The position numbers and the translations under genes are program-made. The notes below the pieces were generated by a model, which worked only from the letters and a program-made list of their open reading frames with translations, ran no database searches and was not told the DNA's origin. From positions 124,001 through 188,000 of the forward strand of contig CAMVCB010000003.1 of the NCBI GenBank assembly GCA_947165895.1: a stretch of 64,000 nt of DNA, written 5' to 3'. This stretch comes from an uncultured Treponema sp. (GTDB taxonomy: Bacteria; Spirochaetota; Spirochaetia; Treponematales; Treponemataceae). Positions 20,606 through 31,728 of the stretch are shown here, piece after piece (position 1 is the first letter of the stretch; the number at the start of each line of letters is the position of its first letter).

Positions 20606-20623
20606 GGGCAAAAGCCCTGCAGC

Positions 20624-21490
20624 CTAATACACCATTGTACCGATACCACGATCAGAGAACATTTCGATTAAGAGCGAGTGAGGAACACGGCCGTCAATGA
20701 TGTGGGTGCGTGGAACGCCGCCATTCAGGGCAGTTTCGCAGCATTCGATTTTTGGTATCATGCCGCCGGCAATAACTCCTGTTGCCTTAAGAGAACCTAT
20801 TGCTGTACGTTCAATTCTCTTTATAAGGCTTGTCGGGTCATCTATATTGCGGAGAATTCCGGGAACATTTGTAAGCTGAACAAACTTTTCTGCTTTAAGG
20901 GCAACGGCAATTTTTGCAGCTGCTGTGTCGGCATTGATATTGTAGCGGGCATCATCGCCCTGTTCGCCAAGTGCTACAGTAGAAACTACCGGAATAAAAC
21001 CGCGGTCAAGCATTGAAAGAAGAATATCAGGGTTTACTTCTGTAACTTCACCAACGAAGCCTAAGTCCTTGTCGGTCTTTTTTGCGCGAAGAAGTCCTGC
21101 ATCAACACCGCTAAGGCCGACAGCCTTTCCACCCTTCTGCAAAAGGATACCAACAATGTCTTTGTTCAATTTTCCGGTAAGTACCATCTGAACAATTTCC
21201 ATTGTTTCGCCGTCTGTGTAGCGGAGTCCGTCAACAAACTTACTTTCTTTTCCTACCCGGTCAAGCATATGGTTAATTTCCGGGCCGCCGCCGTGTACAA
21301 GTACAACCTTAATTCCGATTGTGTTCAAAAGAACGATATCTTCCATTACGGCCTGTTTAAGCTCTTCGTTGAGCATGGCATTTCCGCCGTATTTTACAAC
21401 AACGATTTTTCCACACCATTCCTTAAAGTAAGGAAGAGCCTGAACAAGAACCTCTGACCACTGGTCGCTGTTTAATTTTTCTGTATCCAT
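20624..21490 (-). CDS. argB: Acetylglutamate kinase
   Basis: [36 protein letters not shown]. Confidence 0.96.
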   Translation of the reverse strand: MDTEKLNSDQWSEVLVQALPYFKEWCGKIVVVKYGGNAMLNEELKQAVMEDIVLLNTIGIKVVLVHGGGPEINHMLDRVGKESKFVDGLRYTDGETMEIVQMVLTGKLNKDIVGILLQKGGKAVGLSGVDAGLLRAKKTDKDLGFVGEVTEVNPDILLSMLDRGFIPVVSTVALGEQGDDARYNINADTAAAKIAVALKAEKFVQLTNVPGILRNIDDPTSLIKRIERTAIGSLKATGVIAGGMIPKIECCETALNGGVPRTHIIDGRVPHSLLIEMFSDRGIGTMVY

Positions 21491-21492
21491 TG

Positions 21493-22770
21493 TTAAGTCC
21501 TGTAATCTCCGTTTATTTTTACATAATCATAAGTGAGGTCGCAGCCCCAGGCGGTGCCACTGGCCTTACCGTCGCCGCATTCTACTAAAATTTCTACGGC
21601 TTCTTCGCTCATGATTTTCTTTGCCTTTTCTTCGTCAAAGTTCAAAGGAACTCCGTTTTCGTAAACCTTTACGCTGTTTTCACCGTGAACTTCAAAGTTG
21701 TCGTTATCTTCAAAGTAACGTTTTGCCCCGCTTTTGCTTGTAAACCAGATGTTTGTCTTCATCGGGTCAAAATCAATTCCGCTGTAACCCATGGCACACA
21801 AAAAGCGGCCGAAGTTTGCATCTGCACCAAACATTGCGGCTTTAACAAGACTAGAAGAAATTACTTCCTTTGCAAGACCACGGGCCGCTTCAACAGAGCT
21901 TGCTCCATTTACAGTGCACTGAACAAGGCGGGTAGCACCTTCTCCGTCAGCAGCAATCTTCATTGCCATTACGCGGTTGAGTTTATTCAAAGCCGCAAGG
22001 AAGGCCTCGTAATCTGTGCCTTCGCTGGTAATTTCTTTATTACCTGCCATTCCGTTTGCCAGCAGAACAAGAGTGTCATTTGTCGAAGTATCACCGTCTA
22101 CGCTTACGCAGTTGTAAGTTCCCTTAATTGATTCTCGCAGGGCTTTTTCTATCATTGCGGGACTGATTGCGGCATCAGTTGTGATAAAGGAAAGCATGGT
22201 TCCCAGGTTAATGTGAATCATACCGCTTCCCTTACACATAGTTCCCATGCGGCAGACTTTTCCGCCAAGAGTAAATTCTACTGCGCATTCTTTATACTTA
22301 GTATCAGTTGTCATGATTGCGATGCGGGCTTCCTTGTGGCCTTCCTTAGAAAGTCCCTTTGCCAGTGCATCAATATTTGCTTCGATTTTTTCTACAGGAA
22401 GCTGGGCTCCGATAACGCCTGTTGAACAGACAATAACGTCAGCTGCTGGAACACCGCAAGCCTTTTCTACAGCCTTAGCCATGCGCAGTGCATTTGCCGC
22501 TCCCTCTTCGCCTGTACAGCAGTTAGCATTTCCGCTGTTTGCGATGATTGCCTGAATGCGGCCGTTTGCAATGTTTTTCTTGGAAAGTTTTACGCTTTCT
22601 GCCTTTACACGGTTCTGGGTAAAAACTCCGGCTGCATTGCAGGGAACTTCAGAAAGAACAAGGGCAGTGTCGTTAGTCTTTCGGCTTGCCTTAATGTGGC
22701 AGAGAATGCCGTTTGCAGTAAAACCTTTAGCTGCAGTAACACCGCCATCAATAAATTTAATCTCGCTCAT
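21493..22770 (-). CDS. argJ: Bifunctional ornithine acetyltransferase / N-acetylglutamate synthase
   Basis: [30 protein letters not shown]...[17 protein letters not shown]. Confidence 0.96.
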   Translation of the reverse strand: MSEIKFIDGGVTAAKGFTANGILCHIKASRKTNDTALVLSEVPCNAAGVFTQNRVKAESVKLSKKNIANGRIQAIIANSGNANCCTGEEGAANALRMAKAVEKACGVPAADVIVCSTGVIGAQLPVEKIEANIDALAKGLSKEGHKEARIAIMTTDTKYKECAVEFTLGGKVCRMGTMCKGSGMIHINLGTMLSFITTDAAISPAMIEKALRESIKGTYNCVSVDGDTSTNDTLVLLANGMAGNKEITSEGTDYEAFLAALNKLNRVMAMKIAADGEGATRLVQCTVNGASSVEAARGLAKEVISSSLVKAAMFGADANFGRFLCAMGYSGIDFDPMKTNIWFTSKSGAKRYFEDNDNFEVHGENSVKVYENGVPLNFDEEKAKKIMSEEAVEILVECGDGKASGTAWGCDLTYDYVKINGDYRT

Positions 22771-22829
22771 AATTGCACTCCGTTATTGAATATTTATGCA
22801 ATATTTATGTAATATTTTGTATATTTATA

Positions 22830-23774
22830 CTATAGTCCGGTAGCTTCGTCAATTCCCATGCTTATATTCATGCACTGAACAGCCGACCCAGAAGCACCCT
22901 TTCCAAGATTATCAAAACGGCTTGTCACACAGATTCTGTCATCATTTCCGTAAACAAAAATCTGCATGTCGTTGGTGTTGGCAAGGGTATTTGCCGGAAT
23001 AAAGGCTTCAGGAAGAGTTCCTTCACCCATAAAGCCTGCAACTTTTACAAAGCGCTGACCATCATAGTGGCGGCAGAACATTTCCCATACATCTTTTGCA
23101 GTAACCTTTTTTGCAAGCAGACGGGTGTGAAGTCCTACTGTTACAGTCATTCCCTGGAAGTAATCGCAGACATAAGGATTAAAAACAGGTTCAAAATCAA
23201 GGCCGGAAATTATTTTCATCTCAGGAAGATGTTTATGAGCCTGAGTAAGGGCATAGAGACGGGGAGAATCCAGCTCCGGATTGCGGCCTTCTGCCTCGTA
23301 CTGGGCAATTGCTTTTTTTCCGGCTCCGGAATATCCGCTGACTGCATGAATATTTACCGGGTAGTCACGCGGCATGATGCCAGCCTGAATCAGAGGATAA
23401 AGAATTGCAATTGCACCAGAAGCATAACAGCCGGGATTAGCAATTCGCTTAGAAGTTTCTATTTTTTTACGGAAGTCAGGGCCAAGCTCTGCAAAGCCAT
23501 AAGCCCAGTCAGGATTTACACGATGTACGGTGGATGCATCAATGATTACGGTTTTTGGATTTGTACAGAGTGCGGCTGACTCAGCAGCGGCAGCATCTGG
23601 CAGACACAAAAAAGTATAGTCAGAGGCATTTATCATCTTTGCCTTTTCAACAGGATCCTTGCGCTTATCTTCATCAATAGTAAGGATTTCCAGATCTGTA
23701 CGATTTGCAAAACGTTCAAAAATTTTGAGGCCAGTAGTGCCTTCTTTTCCGTCAATAAAAACTTTGTAACTCAT
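22830..23774 (-). CDS. argC: N-acetyl-gamma-glutamyl-phosphate reductase
   Basis: FIDGKEGTTGLKIFERF, RIANPGCYASGAI. Confidence 0.94.
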   Translation of the reverse strand: MSYKVFIDGKEGTTGLKIFERFANRTDLEILTIDEDKRKDPVEKAKMINASDYTFLCLPDAAAAESAALCTNPKTVIIDASTVHRVNPDWAYGFAELGPDFRKKIETSKRIANPGCYASGAIAILYPLIQAGIMPRDYPVNIHAVSGYSGAGKKAIAQYEAEGRNPELDSPRLYALTQAHKHLPEMKIISGLDFEPVFNPYVCDYFQGMTVTVGLHTRLLAKKVTAKDVWEMFCRHYDGQRFVKVAGFMGEGTLPEAFIPANTLANTNDMQIFVYGNDDRICVTSRFDNLGKGASGSAVQCMNISMGIDEATGL

Positions 23775-23867
23775 GACGCTATATTAGCACATTTCAGATA
23801 AAATTATCCACCCGGACAGCTGGGTTGACAGCTACATCAGACAGATAAGCCGCTTTACAGAAGGCTT

Positions 23868-26165
23868 TTAAGCCATATAGGTCTTTTCAAATTCCGTAAT
23901 GCTCATTGGCTTTGAATAGAAGAAGCCCTGCATGTATTCACAGTTCAGCTGCTGCAGAATATCATACTGAGCCTGCTGTTCAACACCCTGCGAAATTACA
24001 GTCATATTCAGAGTCTTTGCAAGTTTTACAATGAACTTCAAAATCTTAAAGCTGCGGTCTTCATTTTCAGATTCAGACAGGAAGAGCATATCAATCTTGA
24101 GGAAGTTTGCCTGAACATCTTTAAGAAGATTCAAAGATGAGTAACCCCGTCCAAAATTATCAATACCAACCTTAATTCCAAAATCCTGAAGATTGCGCAG
24201 AAGCTTTTTTGCATTTGCCGCATCAGCAGTAAGAAGAGTCTCTTTAAATTCAAGATAGAGACGGGACGGATTAATTCCATATTTTTCTACAAGACCGGTT
24301 ACGACGTCATAAATATTCATGTAATAAATATCTTTAGTTGAAATATTTACCGAAATAATTTTGTCTCCGTAACCGTTATCCTGCCATACCTTCAATATTT
24401 TAATTGCCCTTTCAATGACATAAGTATCAAGAACGTGGATTAAAGAATGATCTTCAAGAACCTTTAAGAAATACTGGGGAGATTCCTTTCCCAGAGCCGG
24501 ATGATTCCAGTAAACAAAGGCTTCCGCACCAACACACTTATCTGCACTGTCAAAAATCGGCTGTAACTGAAGCTTGAACTGCTCGCTTCTGATTGCATCA
24601 GGGAAATCATTTGTAATATTTTTTTCCAGCAGAATCTGCTCCATGAGCTCTGAATTATAGAAAATGCAGGACTGCTTGTAATCCGGAGGCATAGAACGCA
24701 GGGCCATCAGAGCCTCATCATAAAGCATCTGGGCATTTTCAAAGAAACCGTGAGTTTCTGTAATTCCCAGGTTGATTTTCAGCTGATAGTTACTTGTTTT
24801 TATCAGATGCTTTACAGGAAGAGTTGAATTATCAAAGTTTTCAACTTTGAAATCAGTTTTTCGAATGAAAACCGCAAACTTATCCTCTGAAATTCGACCG
24901 TAAATATATTCACCGGAAGCATATTCAGCACCTTTTTTTATCATTTCAGCTTCAAGCTTTAAAATCTGATCACCGGTTTTGCGGCCGAACACCTCGTTCA
25001 CAAGCTTAAAGCCCTGAATGTTTGAAACAAGCATTACGCGTTCAACATCAGGACTATCTTTGATAAGAAGATTACATTCTTCAAAAAATTTATTTCGATT
25101 GTAAATGCCGGTAAGCGAATCGTGGTTAGAAATAAATTTCAAATTATCTATGAGGGCATCGCGTTCCGTAGTTTCAACAAGCTTCAAAAAGCTTCCTATA
25201 GGCACCTTAGAATAGAAAAGTTTTTCGTATTCAAAAAGGAAGGAATGCATCTGACCGTTTACCTCAACCTTTTCACGCCAGAAAAACTGCCCCTTTCCTT
25301 CTGCACTTGCCATTTCTATACGTTCACGGACTTTTTCAGTTGCATATTTTTTGTTGTAGCGGGAATCCCCTTCAAAAAGATTCTTTACATAATCATTAAC
25401 ATAAATACATTCATTGTTAATATTGAAGTAAAAAATACCATCATTGATAAAGCTGTTTATCCTTTCCAGTGCCATCAGAATCATACGGCTTGGAACCTTG
25501 TAGGCACAGCACCAGCTGACATAGGCTCCAAAAATTCCGTAAAGCAGGATTGAAAAATCAAAAGGAAAATCCTGAGAATAACAGTAAAAATTGCAGGCAA
25601 TAATCAGAAAATAAACAACAAGAATCGATAAATATTTTGCCTTGTAATAAAAGGGCGCCACAATGCTTTCATAAAAAAGGATTATAAAACTCTGTGCTAC
25701 CATAATGTAGCAGAAGGCAAGATGAACATAATGAATCGGATGTAAAATCAGGCTCCAGTAATTAAATCCAATATCAGAAGTAACATTAAGAAGATAGAAA
25801 GAATGGAAGGTAAAATTATTTACCAGAAGCGAAATTGTATCGATTGTGGCAAGAGTTGCATAAACCCAATGGAATTTTTTTATATACTTGTCATGCCCTG
25901 TAAACTCAAAGGCAAACTTATAAACGAAAAAGGCCATCCAGTCTGTACCGATAAAATAGACTGAATCAATCAGAATGGCATACTGAACCTTTCTCTGAAA
26001 GAAAAAAAGAACATAAAGAGGAACGACCAGCATCCCCACAACCATAGCACAGCTGATGCTTTTTACATAATTTATCTTTGAATTATGAAGATTTACTACA
26101 AAGCCCAAAAGAATCGAAGTGAGGATTGCAGAGGCGATAGCATAAACTAATTTTAGGGCAAACAT
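23868..26165 (-). CDS. Membrane GGDEF-EAL protein, both domains degenerate
   Basis: N-terminal 7TM-like region; GGDEF position reads SEDKF; EAL reads EAF; DDFG reads DNFG; EGVE reads QGVE. Confidence 0.85.
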   Translation of the reverse strand: MFALKLVYAIASAILTSILLGFVVNLHNSKINYVKSISCAMVVGMLVVPLYVLFFFQRKVQYAILIDSVYFIGTDWMAFFVYKFAFEFTGHDKYIKKFHWVYATLATIDTISLLVNNFTFHSFYLLNVTSDIGFNYWSLILHPIHYVHLAFCYIMVAQSFIILFYESIVAPFYYKAKYLSILVVYFLIIACNFYCYSQDFPFDFSILLYGIFGAYVSWCCAYKVPSRMILMALERINSFINDGIFYFNINNECIYVNDYVKNLFEGDSRYNKKYATEKVRERIEMASAEGKGQFFWREKVEVNGQMHSFLFEYEKLFYSKVPIGSFLKLVETTERDALIDNLKFISNHDSLTGIYNRNKFFEECNLLIKDSPDVERVMLVSNIQGFKLVNEVFGRKTGDQILKLEAEMIKKGAEYASGEYIYGRISEDKFAVFIRKTDFKVENFDNSTLPVKHLIKTSNYQLKINLGITETHGFFENAQMLYDEALMALRSMPPDYKQSCIFYNSELMEQILLEKNITNDFPDAIRSEQFKLQLQPIFDSADKCVGAEAFVYWNHPALGKESPQYFLKVLEDHSLIHVLDTYVIERAIKILKVWQDNGYGDKIISVNISTKDIYYMNIYDVVTGLVEKYGINPSRLYLEFKETLLTADAANAKKLLRNLQDFGIKVGIDNFGRGYSSLNLLKDVQANFLKIDMLFLSESENEDRSFKILKFIVKLAKTLNMTVISQGVEQQAQYDILQQLNCEYMQGFFYSKPMSITEFEKTYMA

Positions 26166-28501
26166 TAAAAATCACCTCCATTTTCAGACTGATCTTCATT
26201 ATGCATATAACGTTTTTCGAAAACAGAAACCGGAAGGGGCCGAGAAAAATAATATCCCTGGAAATAGTCACATCCCATTATTGCAAGAGTATCAGCCTGA
26301 CCTTCAAGCTCAACACCCTCGGTGATGACAGTCATATCAAGCGCCTTTGCCATATCTATGATTGCATTTATAATTTTAAGGCTCTGTTCCATATTTTCGG
26401 TTGCCCGCAGGAATTCCATATCGATTTTAAGAACATCCATGATAAGGTTTCGCAGGGTACTCAAAGAAGAATATCCGCTTCCAAAATCATCCATTTCAAT
26501 TGTAAAGCCGTATTTCTGCAACTTTGTCAGAATTTCCTGATGCATTGCAACATTTGACATGAGGATTGTTTCGGTAACCTCAAGATTCATATTCTTTGGA
26601 TTGATTCCATATTTTTCTACAAGCCTTGTAAGGGCCCCGTAAACATCAAGATAATAGAAATCCTTGGCAGAAATATTTACAGAAAGATAAAAATCTTCAA
26701 ATCCGCCGTCCTTCCAGTCCTTCAGCTTTCTTGCAACCTGCTCCCAGATGTAATAATCAAGGCTGGCAATGTAATCAGTTTTTTCAAGAACTGGAACAAA
26801 GTTATTTGGGCTTAAGATTCCCTTTACAGGCTGATTCCAGCGCACAAGAGCTTCACCGCCGTTTACCTTCTGAGTTTTTGCATTAAACTGAGGCTGAATA
26901 TAGAAGATAAATTCTCCTTTTTCAAGGGCTGACTGAAAATCATTGAGGACATTTTTTTCTGTCATCAAATCCTGCATCATCGACATATCATAAACAGAAA
27001 GCAAATTTGCAAAATTATCCAGATTTTTTCTGATTGCAAGGAAACCGCGGTCGCACATTGTCTGAACGTCATCCATTGCATTTTCTACTTCGTAAACGCC
27101 GACTGAAATTTTTACCCGGTAATGAAATTTTCGTGAAAGATTCTGCTGAAAACGTTCAATCAAATTATAAATCGACTTTGAATCATAATATTCTGTTTTG
27201 AGCAGCATGGCGAATTTATCACCGGTAATTCTTCCGTGAATTGCACCCTCGCTGTTAACCGATTCAATTGTTCTGGCTTCACCAATCAGGATTTCATTTC
27301 CAATTTCCTCACCAAAAATATCATTTACCAGCTTAAAGTTTTCAATATCAAAGCAGACAAAAACACGGCGGGTTTCCGGCTCATTGTGAATTGCCTCTTC
27401 CGCTGCCTGCAGAAAGGCTTCCCGGTTCAAAAGGCCGGTAAGCGAATCGTGGGTTGCAAGATATTTTTCCTTTTTCAGAATATTCAGATAATCAGTTTTG
27501 TCATCAAGCTTGATAAGATAACCGATAAGGCGGTCTTTTCTGTCAGAAAGCTTTGTGAGCGAACCTGAGAAAATATGTACCACATCATTTATGATGAATT
27601 TTTCATCTTCAATATTCAGCGAATTTTCCTGTGCAGGAAGCTTTTTCAGCCATTGGGTTAGAAAAGATTCCAGGAAAAGATTTTTATTTTCCTCTGCTTC
27701 TGAATGGAACAAAAGACGGGCAATATTATTCGCAAAAATACAGTGACCGCCAAGATCATAACAGATTACTGCCGTACTGATATTCAGCGCCACCTGCTCC
27801 ATCAAAATGCCCGAAAATTCCTGAGGAATAGTCGTAAGATTAAAATAAAGGTAAACATAAAAAACAAGAGGATAAACCAGAACTGAAAAATTAAATGGCC
27901 AGCGGAAAGCAAGGAAGAGACCGTTAAAAATTACAACGCTGCAGAAAGTAAGGATGAGAGCATAGTATTTTTTCTGAAAGAGCACCGGAATTTTTACAAT
28001 CCTCATAAAGCTGAGTACAATAAAAGTACAGGCTTCAAAATAAGTAAAAAACATGTGGAAAAAGTAGGGCTTTTTGAACATGAAAATCCAGCTGAAAATC
28101 TTTCCTTCCTGAGTAAGGTTGGGAATGAGTTCTACCATATAAGTAAAACGTATATTCATAAAAAGGAAAAAAGTATCAGCAAAGGAAAAGCATACAAGCA
28201 GGTTCAGAAATTTATAGAAAATCTGACGCTTCTGACTGTAATAAGGAAGCCACATGATGCTCATGGAAAGGAAAATAAGAATCCAGTCCATGGCAGAAAA
28301 ATAAAATGCACTCAGAACCAGCGCCGCATTCATATTTGCGGTGTAGCTCATAATCAAATAGGACGAAGTTATCACAAGAACAGATAAAGCCAGGCTTATT
28401 ATAATATAAGAAGCCTGAACTTTTTTTCTGAACATCAAAATTACCGTTCGCAGGATAGAGAGAATTTCAAGAAGTGCTATAAAAGTAAAAAAAATCTTCA
28501 T
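26165..28501 (-). CDS. Membrane GGDEF-EAL protein, degenerate GGDEF, intact EAL
   Basis: GGDEF position TGDKF; GGEALVRW, MDDFGSGYSSL, ITEGVEL present. Ends at the start codon of the downstream paralog. Confidence 0.87.
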   Translation of the reverse strand: MKIFFTFIALLEILSILRTVILMFRKKVQASYIIISLALSVLVITSSYLIMSYTANMNAALVLSAFYFSAMDWILIFLSMSIMWLPYYSQKRQIFYKFLNLLVCFSFADTFFLFMNIRFTYMVELIPNLTQEGKIFSWIFMFKKPYFFHMFFTYFEACTFIVLSFMRIVKIPVLFQKKYYALILTFCSVVIFNGLFLAFRWPFNFSVLVYPLVFYVYLYFNLTTIPQEFSGILMEQVALNISTAVICYDLGGHCIFANNIARLLFHSEAEENKNLFLESFLTQWLKKLPAQENSLNIEDEKFIINDVVHIFSGSLTKLSDRKDRLIGYLIKLDDKTDYLNILKKEKYLATHDSLTGLLNREAFLQAAEEAIHNEPETRRVFVCFDIENFKLVNDIFGEEIGNEILIGEARTIESVNSEGAIHGRITGDKFAMLLKTEYYDSKSIYNLIERFQQNLSRKFHYRVKISVGVYEVENAMDDVQTMCDRGFLAIRKNLDNFANLLSVYDMSMMQDLMTEKNVLNDFQSALEKGEFIFYIQPQFNAKTQKVNGGEALVRWNQPVKGILSPNNFVPVLEKTDYIASLDYYIWEQVARKLKDWKDGGFEDFYLSVNISAKDFYYLDVYGALTRLVEKYGINPKNMNLEVTETILMSNVAMHQEILTKLQKYGFTIEMDDFGSGYSSLSTLRNLIMDVLKIDMEFLRATENMEQSLKIINAIIDMAKALDMTVITEGVELEGQADTLAIMGCDYFQGYYFSRPLPVSVFEKRYMHNEDQSENGGDF

Positions 28502-28504
28502 TCG

Positions 28505-28532
28505 GTTATAATTAAGTGACCCTAATTATAAC
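28505..28532. promoter_or_regulatory. Perfect 10-bp inverted repeat just upstream of GGDEF-EAL gene
   Basis: GTTATAATTA-AGTGACCC-TAATTATAAC, overlapping TATAAT-like -10 sequences. Confidence 0.5.
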
Positions 28533-28567
28533 ACAAAATAAGATTTATTGCTTTCTTTTTTTTGTCC

Positions 28568-29167
28568 TTAGAGAGCTTTTTTAATTGCTTCCAGCAGCTC
28601 AGAATATTCTGTAAATGCCGGATACTGAGGATATTCTTTAATAATGCTTTCTGTTGAGCGGAAAAGGAAGCCGGCTTTTGAAGCCTGAATCATTCCAAGG
28701 TCATTAAAGCTGTCACCACTGGCGATTGTATCAAATCCAACTGACTGAAGAGCCTTTACTGTCGAAAGCTTGCTCTTTTCGCAGCGCATTTTATAGCCGG
28801 TGATTTCGCCGTTTGCCGCAACTTCAAGACTGTTGCAGAAAATTGTAGGATAGCCCAGCTTTGCCATAAGAGGAGCGGCAAACTGCTCGAATGTATCACT
28901 GATAATGATTACCTGGCAGTGCTTTTTAAGTTCGTCAAGGAATGCTTTTGCACCCGGAAGAGGTTCAATTTTATTGATTGTGTTCTGAATTTCTTTAAGG
29001 CCAAGATTATGCTGGCGGAGGATATCAAGTCTGAATTTCATCAGCTTGTCATAATCTGGTTCATCGCGGGTTGTACGGCGTAATTCAGGGATGCCGACAG
29101 CGTCTGAAAATGCAATCCAGATTTCTGGAACCAAAACACCTTCCAAATCAAGACATGTAATAGTCAT
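28568..29167 (-). CDS. thrH: Bifunctional phosphoserine phosphatase / homoserine phosphotransferase (ThrH-type)
   Basis: MTITCLDLEGVLVPEIWIAFSDAVGIPELRRTTRDEPDYDKLMKFRL. Confidence 0.9.
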   Translation of the reverse strand: MTITCLDLEGVLVPEIWIAFSDAVGIPELRRTTRDEPDYDKLMKFRLDILRQHNLGLKEIQNTINKIEPLPGAKAFLDELKKHCQVIIISDTFEQFAAPLMAKLGYPTIFCNSLEVAANGEITGYKMRCEKSKLSTVKALQSVGFDTIASGDSFNDLGMIQASKAGFLFRSTESIIKEYPQYPAFTEYSELLEAIKKAL

Positions 29168-29271
29168 ATGAGCCTCTTCTTTAGTTAAACTTAAGGAAAT
29201 TAATTATACTTAAAATATACTATTTTGGGGATAATTGCAAATGCCTGTAAGTATCAATAAAATAGTACATT

Positions 29272-30543
29272 ATGGCACAGAGAAAAAGTGGCACAAAAAA
29301 CAGGACTAAAAAAAGAAAGCTGCATACAAAAAAAGGAAAGGTTTACATCAATCCATATAAAATCGTGATTTTGTGCGCGGCTGTGATTGCCCTCTGCATG
29401 GGACTTCTTGTAGTTTCAACCGCCATCAGTCAGAAAAATCAGGCTGAGCTTGAAAATCAGATAAAAATAGAAAAACAGCTGGAAGAAGACAGAATAAAGG
29501 AAGAAAAACGACTCGAAGCAGAAAAGAAGGAAGCTGAAAGAAAGCGGCTTGAAAAAGAAGAAGCCGCAAAAAAGCTTGAAAAAGAACTGAAAGAGAAAAA
29601 ACTTAAAGAAGAAACGAGGCTGGCAGAAGAGAAAAAAGCCGCAGAAGAAAAGAAAAAGCAGAAGCCGGAAGCAAAAAAGCCTGAAAATAAAAAAGCTGAG
29701 AAGCCGGTAAGGACGCCAAATACAGAGACAAGACTGCCGGCCTCGCCTGCCCCAACGACAGTTTCACCTTCCCAGACTACAGTGCCCCCTGCCCCGGCAG
29801 CAGCGTCACCTTCCCAGCCCGCCCCGGCTCCTGCCTCGAAATTCAACTTTCCCCAGGCAAAAAACGGCGCCCAGCTTGTAATCCTGCTGGATGACGGCGG
29901 CCAGAATCTTGCTCACCTGCAGAAATTTCTGGATCTGCCCTTCCCTCTTACAATTGCCGTTTTGCCTCAGCTGGCTCATTCCAGGGAATCTGCCGCAAAA
30001 GTGCGCGCTGGCGGAAAAGAGCTCATGCTGCACCAGCCTATGCAGGCGGTAAATGAAAGCGTAAATCCTGGGCCCGGCGCAATCACGCCGAATATGGACC
30101 AGCAGCAGATTAAGGCAACTTTATTCAAAAACATCAGCGAAATCGGACCGGTTGCGGGCTTTAACAATCACGAAGGCTCGCTGATTACCGCTGACGCTGA
30201 AAAAATGGAAACTGTTTTGAAATATGCCTCGGAAAACGGAATTTACTTTCTGGATTCCCGCACTAACGTAAACACTTCCGTGCCTGCCGTTGCAAGTGGG
30301 CTCGGTTTGTCATATTATGAACGTAACGGACGTTTTCTGGATAATGTAAAGACCCGCGAAAACGCGATTACGGAAATCCGCAGAAACCTGGATATTGCCA
30401 ACCGCGACGGAGTAGTTATAATGATAGGCCATATCTGGTCGGCGGACTTTTTACCGGCTGCCCTGATGGAAGTTTACCCCGAGCTTATAGAAAAGGGTTA
30501 TACTTTCAGAACAGTTTCGGAATGCCGGGGATTGAAAAGATGA
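29272..30543 (+). CDS. Divergent polysaccharide deacetylase family protein with TM and long K/E-rich charged linker
   Basis: C-terminal LVILLDDGGQNLAHLQKFLDLPFPLTIAVLPQLAHSRESAAKVRAGGKELMLHQPMQ. Confidence 0.85.
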   Translation: MAQRKSGTKNRTKKRKLHTKKGKVYINPYKIVILCAAVIALCMGLLVVSTAISQKNQAELENQIKIEKQLEEDRIKEEKRLEAEKKEAERKRLEKEEAAKKLEKELKEKKLKEETRLAEEKKAAEEKKKQKPEAKKPENKKAEKPVRTPNTETRLPASPAPTTVSPSQTTVPPAPAAASPSQPAPAPASKFNFPQAKNGAQLVILLDDGGQNLAHLQKFLDLPFPLTIAVLPQLAHSRESAAKVRAGGKELMLHQPMQAVNESVNPGPGAITPNMDQQQIKATLFKNISEIGPVAGFNNHEGSLITADAEKMETVLKYASENGIYFLDSRTNVNTSVPAVASGLGLSYYERNGRFLDNVKTRENAITEIRRNLDIANRDGVVIMIGHIWSADFLPAALMEVYPELIEKGYTFRTVSECRGLKR

Positions 30544-30627
30544 ATGAAGAGGCTATGCCTCTTCTTGATAAATTGCAAAGCGTTAAAAAAAAGCATTGTT
30601 TTTTTAGCTTTACCTTAGAGGAATAGT

Positions 30628-31659
30628 ATGAAAGTTTTAGGAATTGAATCATCATGCGACGAAACAGCATGTGCCATCGTTGAAGACGGAAAAAATATTT
30701 TGAGCAACGTTGTAGCAACCCAGATTCCCTTCCATCAGATTTATAAGGGCGTTGTACCAGAAATTGCAAGCCGCAAGCATGTTGAATGGATTTTACCGGT
30801 TGTACGCCAGGCTCTTGAAGAAGCAAAACTGACGTTTGATGACATAGACGCAATTGCGGCAACAAACCGTCCGGGCCTTATGGGTTCGCTCATGGTAGGC
30901 TTTACCTTTGGAAAAACCCTTGCCTGGGCGCTGAATAAGCCTTTTCTTGCCGTAAACCACATGCTGGGACATCTTTATGCTGCCCACCTTGTAAATGATA
31001 TTCCTTACCCTTACCTTGGACTTCTTGTAAGCGGCGGCCACAGCATTATCTGTAAGGTAAATAATTTTGATGATCTGGAGATTCTTGGAACCACGGTTGA
31101 TGATTCTGTAGGCGAAGCTTTTGACAAAGTCAGTAAATTTTACGGACTGGGCTACCCCGGAGGAGTTATCATCGATAATCTTGCAAAACAGGGTGATGCC
31201 CGTGCCGCAAGCTTCCCGGTTCCAAAGCTGGATAATAAAGAACACCGATATGACGTTTCCTTCAGCGGCCTGAAAACTGCCGTAATTCACCAGTGCGACA
31301 TGTTCTGGAACGAAGGCTACGAGCATTCCAAGGAAAATATGTGCGCCGCCTTCCAGGAAACAGCCTGCAAAACACTGACTTCCCGCCTTTTCCGTGCGGT
31401 AGAAGACACAGGGCTTACAACAGTTGTTGCCGGCGGTGGTGTTGCGGCAAACTCCCGCCTGCGCTCACTTTTAGCAGAACGCACAGACTTAAACTGCATC
31501 TTCCCGCCTCTCAAGCTTTGCGGCGACAACGGCGCTATGATTGCGGGAGTTGCCTACCACTTCTTAAAACGCGGCGACCGCGACGGCTGGGACAGCGTAA
31601 CCTGCGCCCGCATTCCTCAGTTTAAGCGGGGATTAGCCAATTTTAAGAACCGTAAATAA
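30628..31659 (+). CDS. tsaD: tRNA N6-threonylcarbamoyladenosine biosynthesis protein TsaD
   Basis: MKVLGIESSCDETACAIVEDG, HMLGHLYA, GGGVAANSRLR. Confidence 0.97.
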   Translation: MKVLGIESSCDETACAIVEDGKNILSNVVATQIPFHQIYKGVVPEIASRKHVEWILPVVRQALEEAKLTFDDIDAIAATNRPGLMGSLMVGFTFGKTLAWALNKPFLAVNHMLGHLYAAHLVNDIPYPYLGLLVSGGHSIICKVNNFDDLEILGTTVDDSVGEAFDKVSKFYGLGYPGGVIIDNLAKQGDARAASFPVPKLDNKEHRYDVSFSGLKTAVIHQCDMFWNEGYEHSKENMCAAFQETACKTLTSRLFRAVEDTGLTTVVAGGGVAANSRLRSLLAERTDLNCIFPPLKLCGDNGAMIAGVAYHFLKRGDRDGWDSVTCARIPQFKRGLANFKNRK

Positions 31660-31686
31660 CAGCCGGGCTAAATAACAAATCTTCTA

Positions 31687-31716
31687 TTGACAATCCTCAA
31701 TCCTCTATTGTATGTT
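31687..31716 (+). promoter_or_regulatory. Sigma70-type promoter
   Basis: TTGACA (31687-31692) - N18 - TATGTT (31711-31716). Confidence 0.6.
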
Positions 31717-31728
31717 AAAATTACAACA

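Noticed and set aside
20603-20622. AGGGCAAAAGCCCT hairpin after the 124-aa ORF as a regulatory element
   Set aside because: Short stem with no T-run; too weak to call.
29272-29760. TonB-like function for the K/E-rich deacetylase N-terminus
   Set aside because: Charged linker resembles TonB/TolA spacers by composition only; no TonB C-terminal domain.
29457-29846. 129-aa Ser/Phe/Ala-rich antisense ORF
   Set aside because: Complement of the K/E-rich coding stretch of the deacetylase gene.
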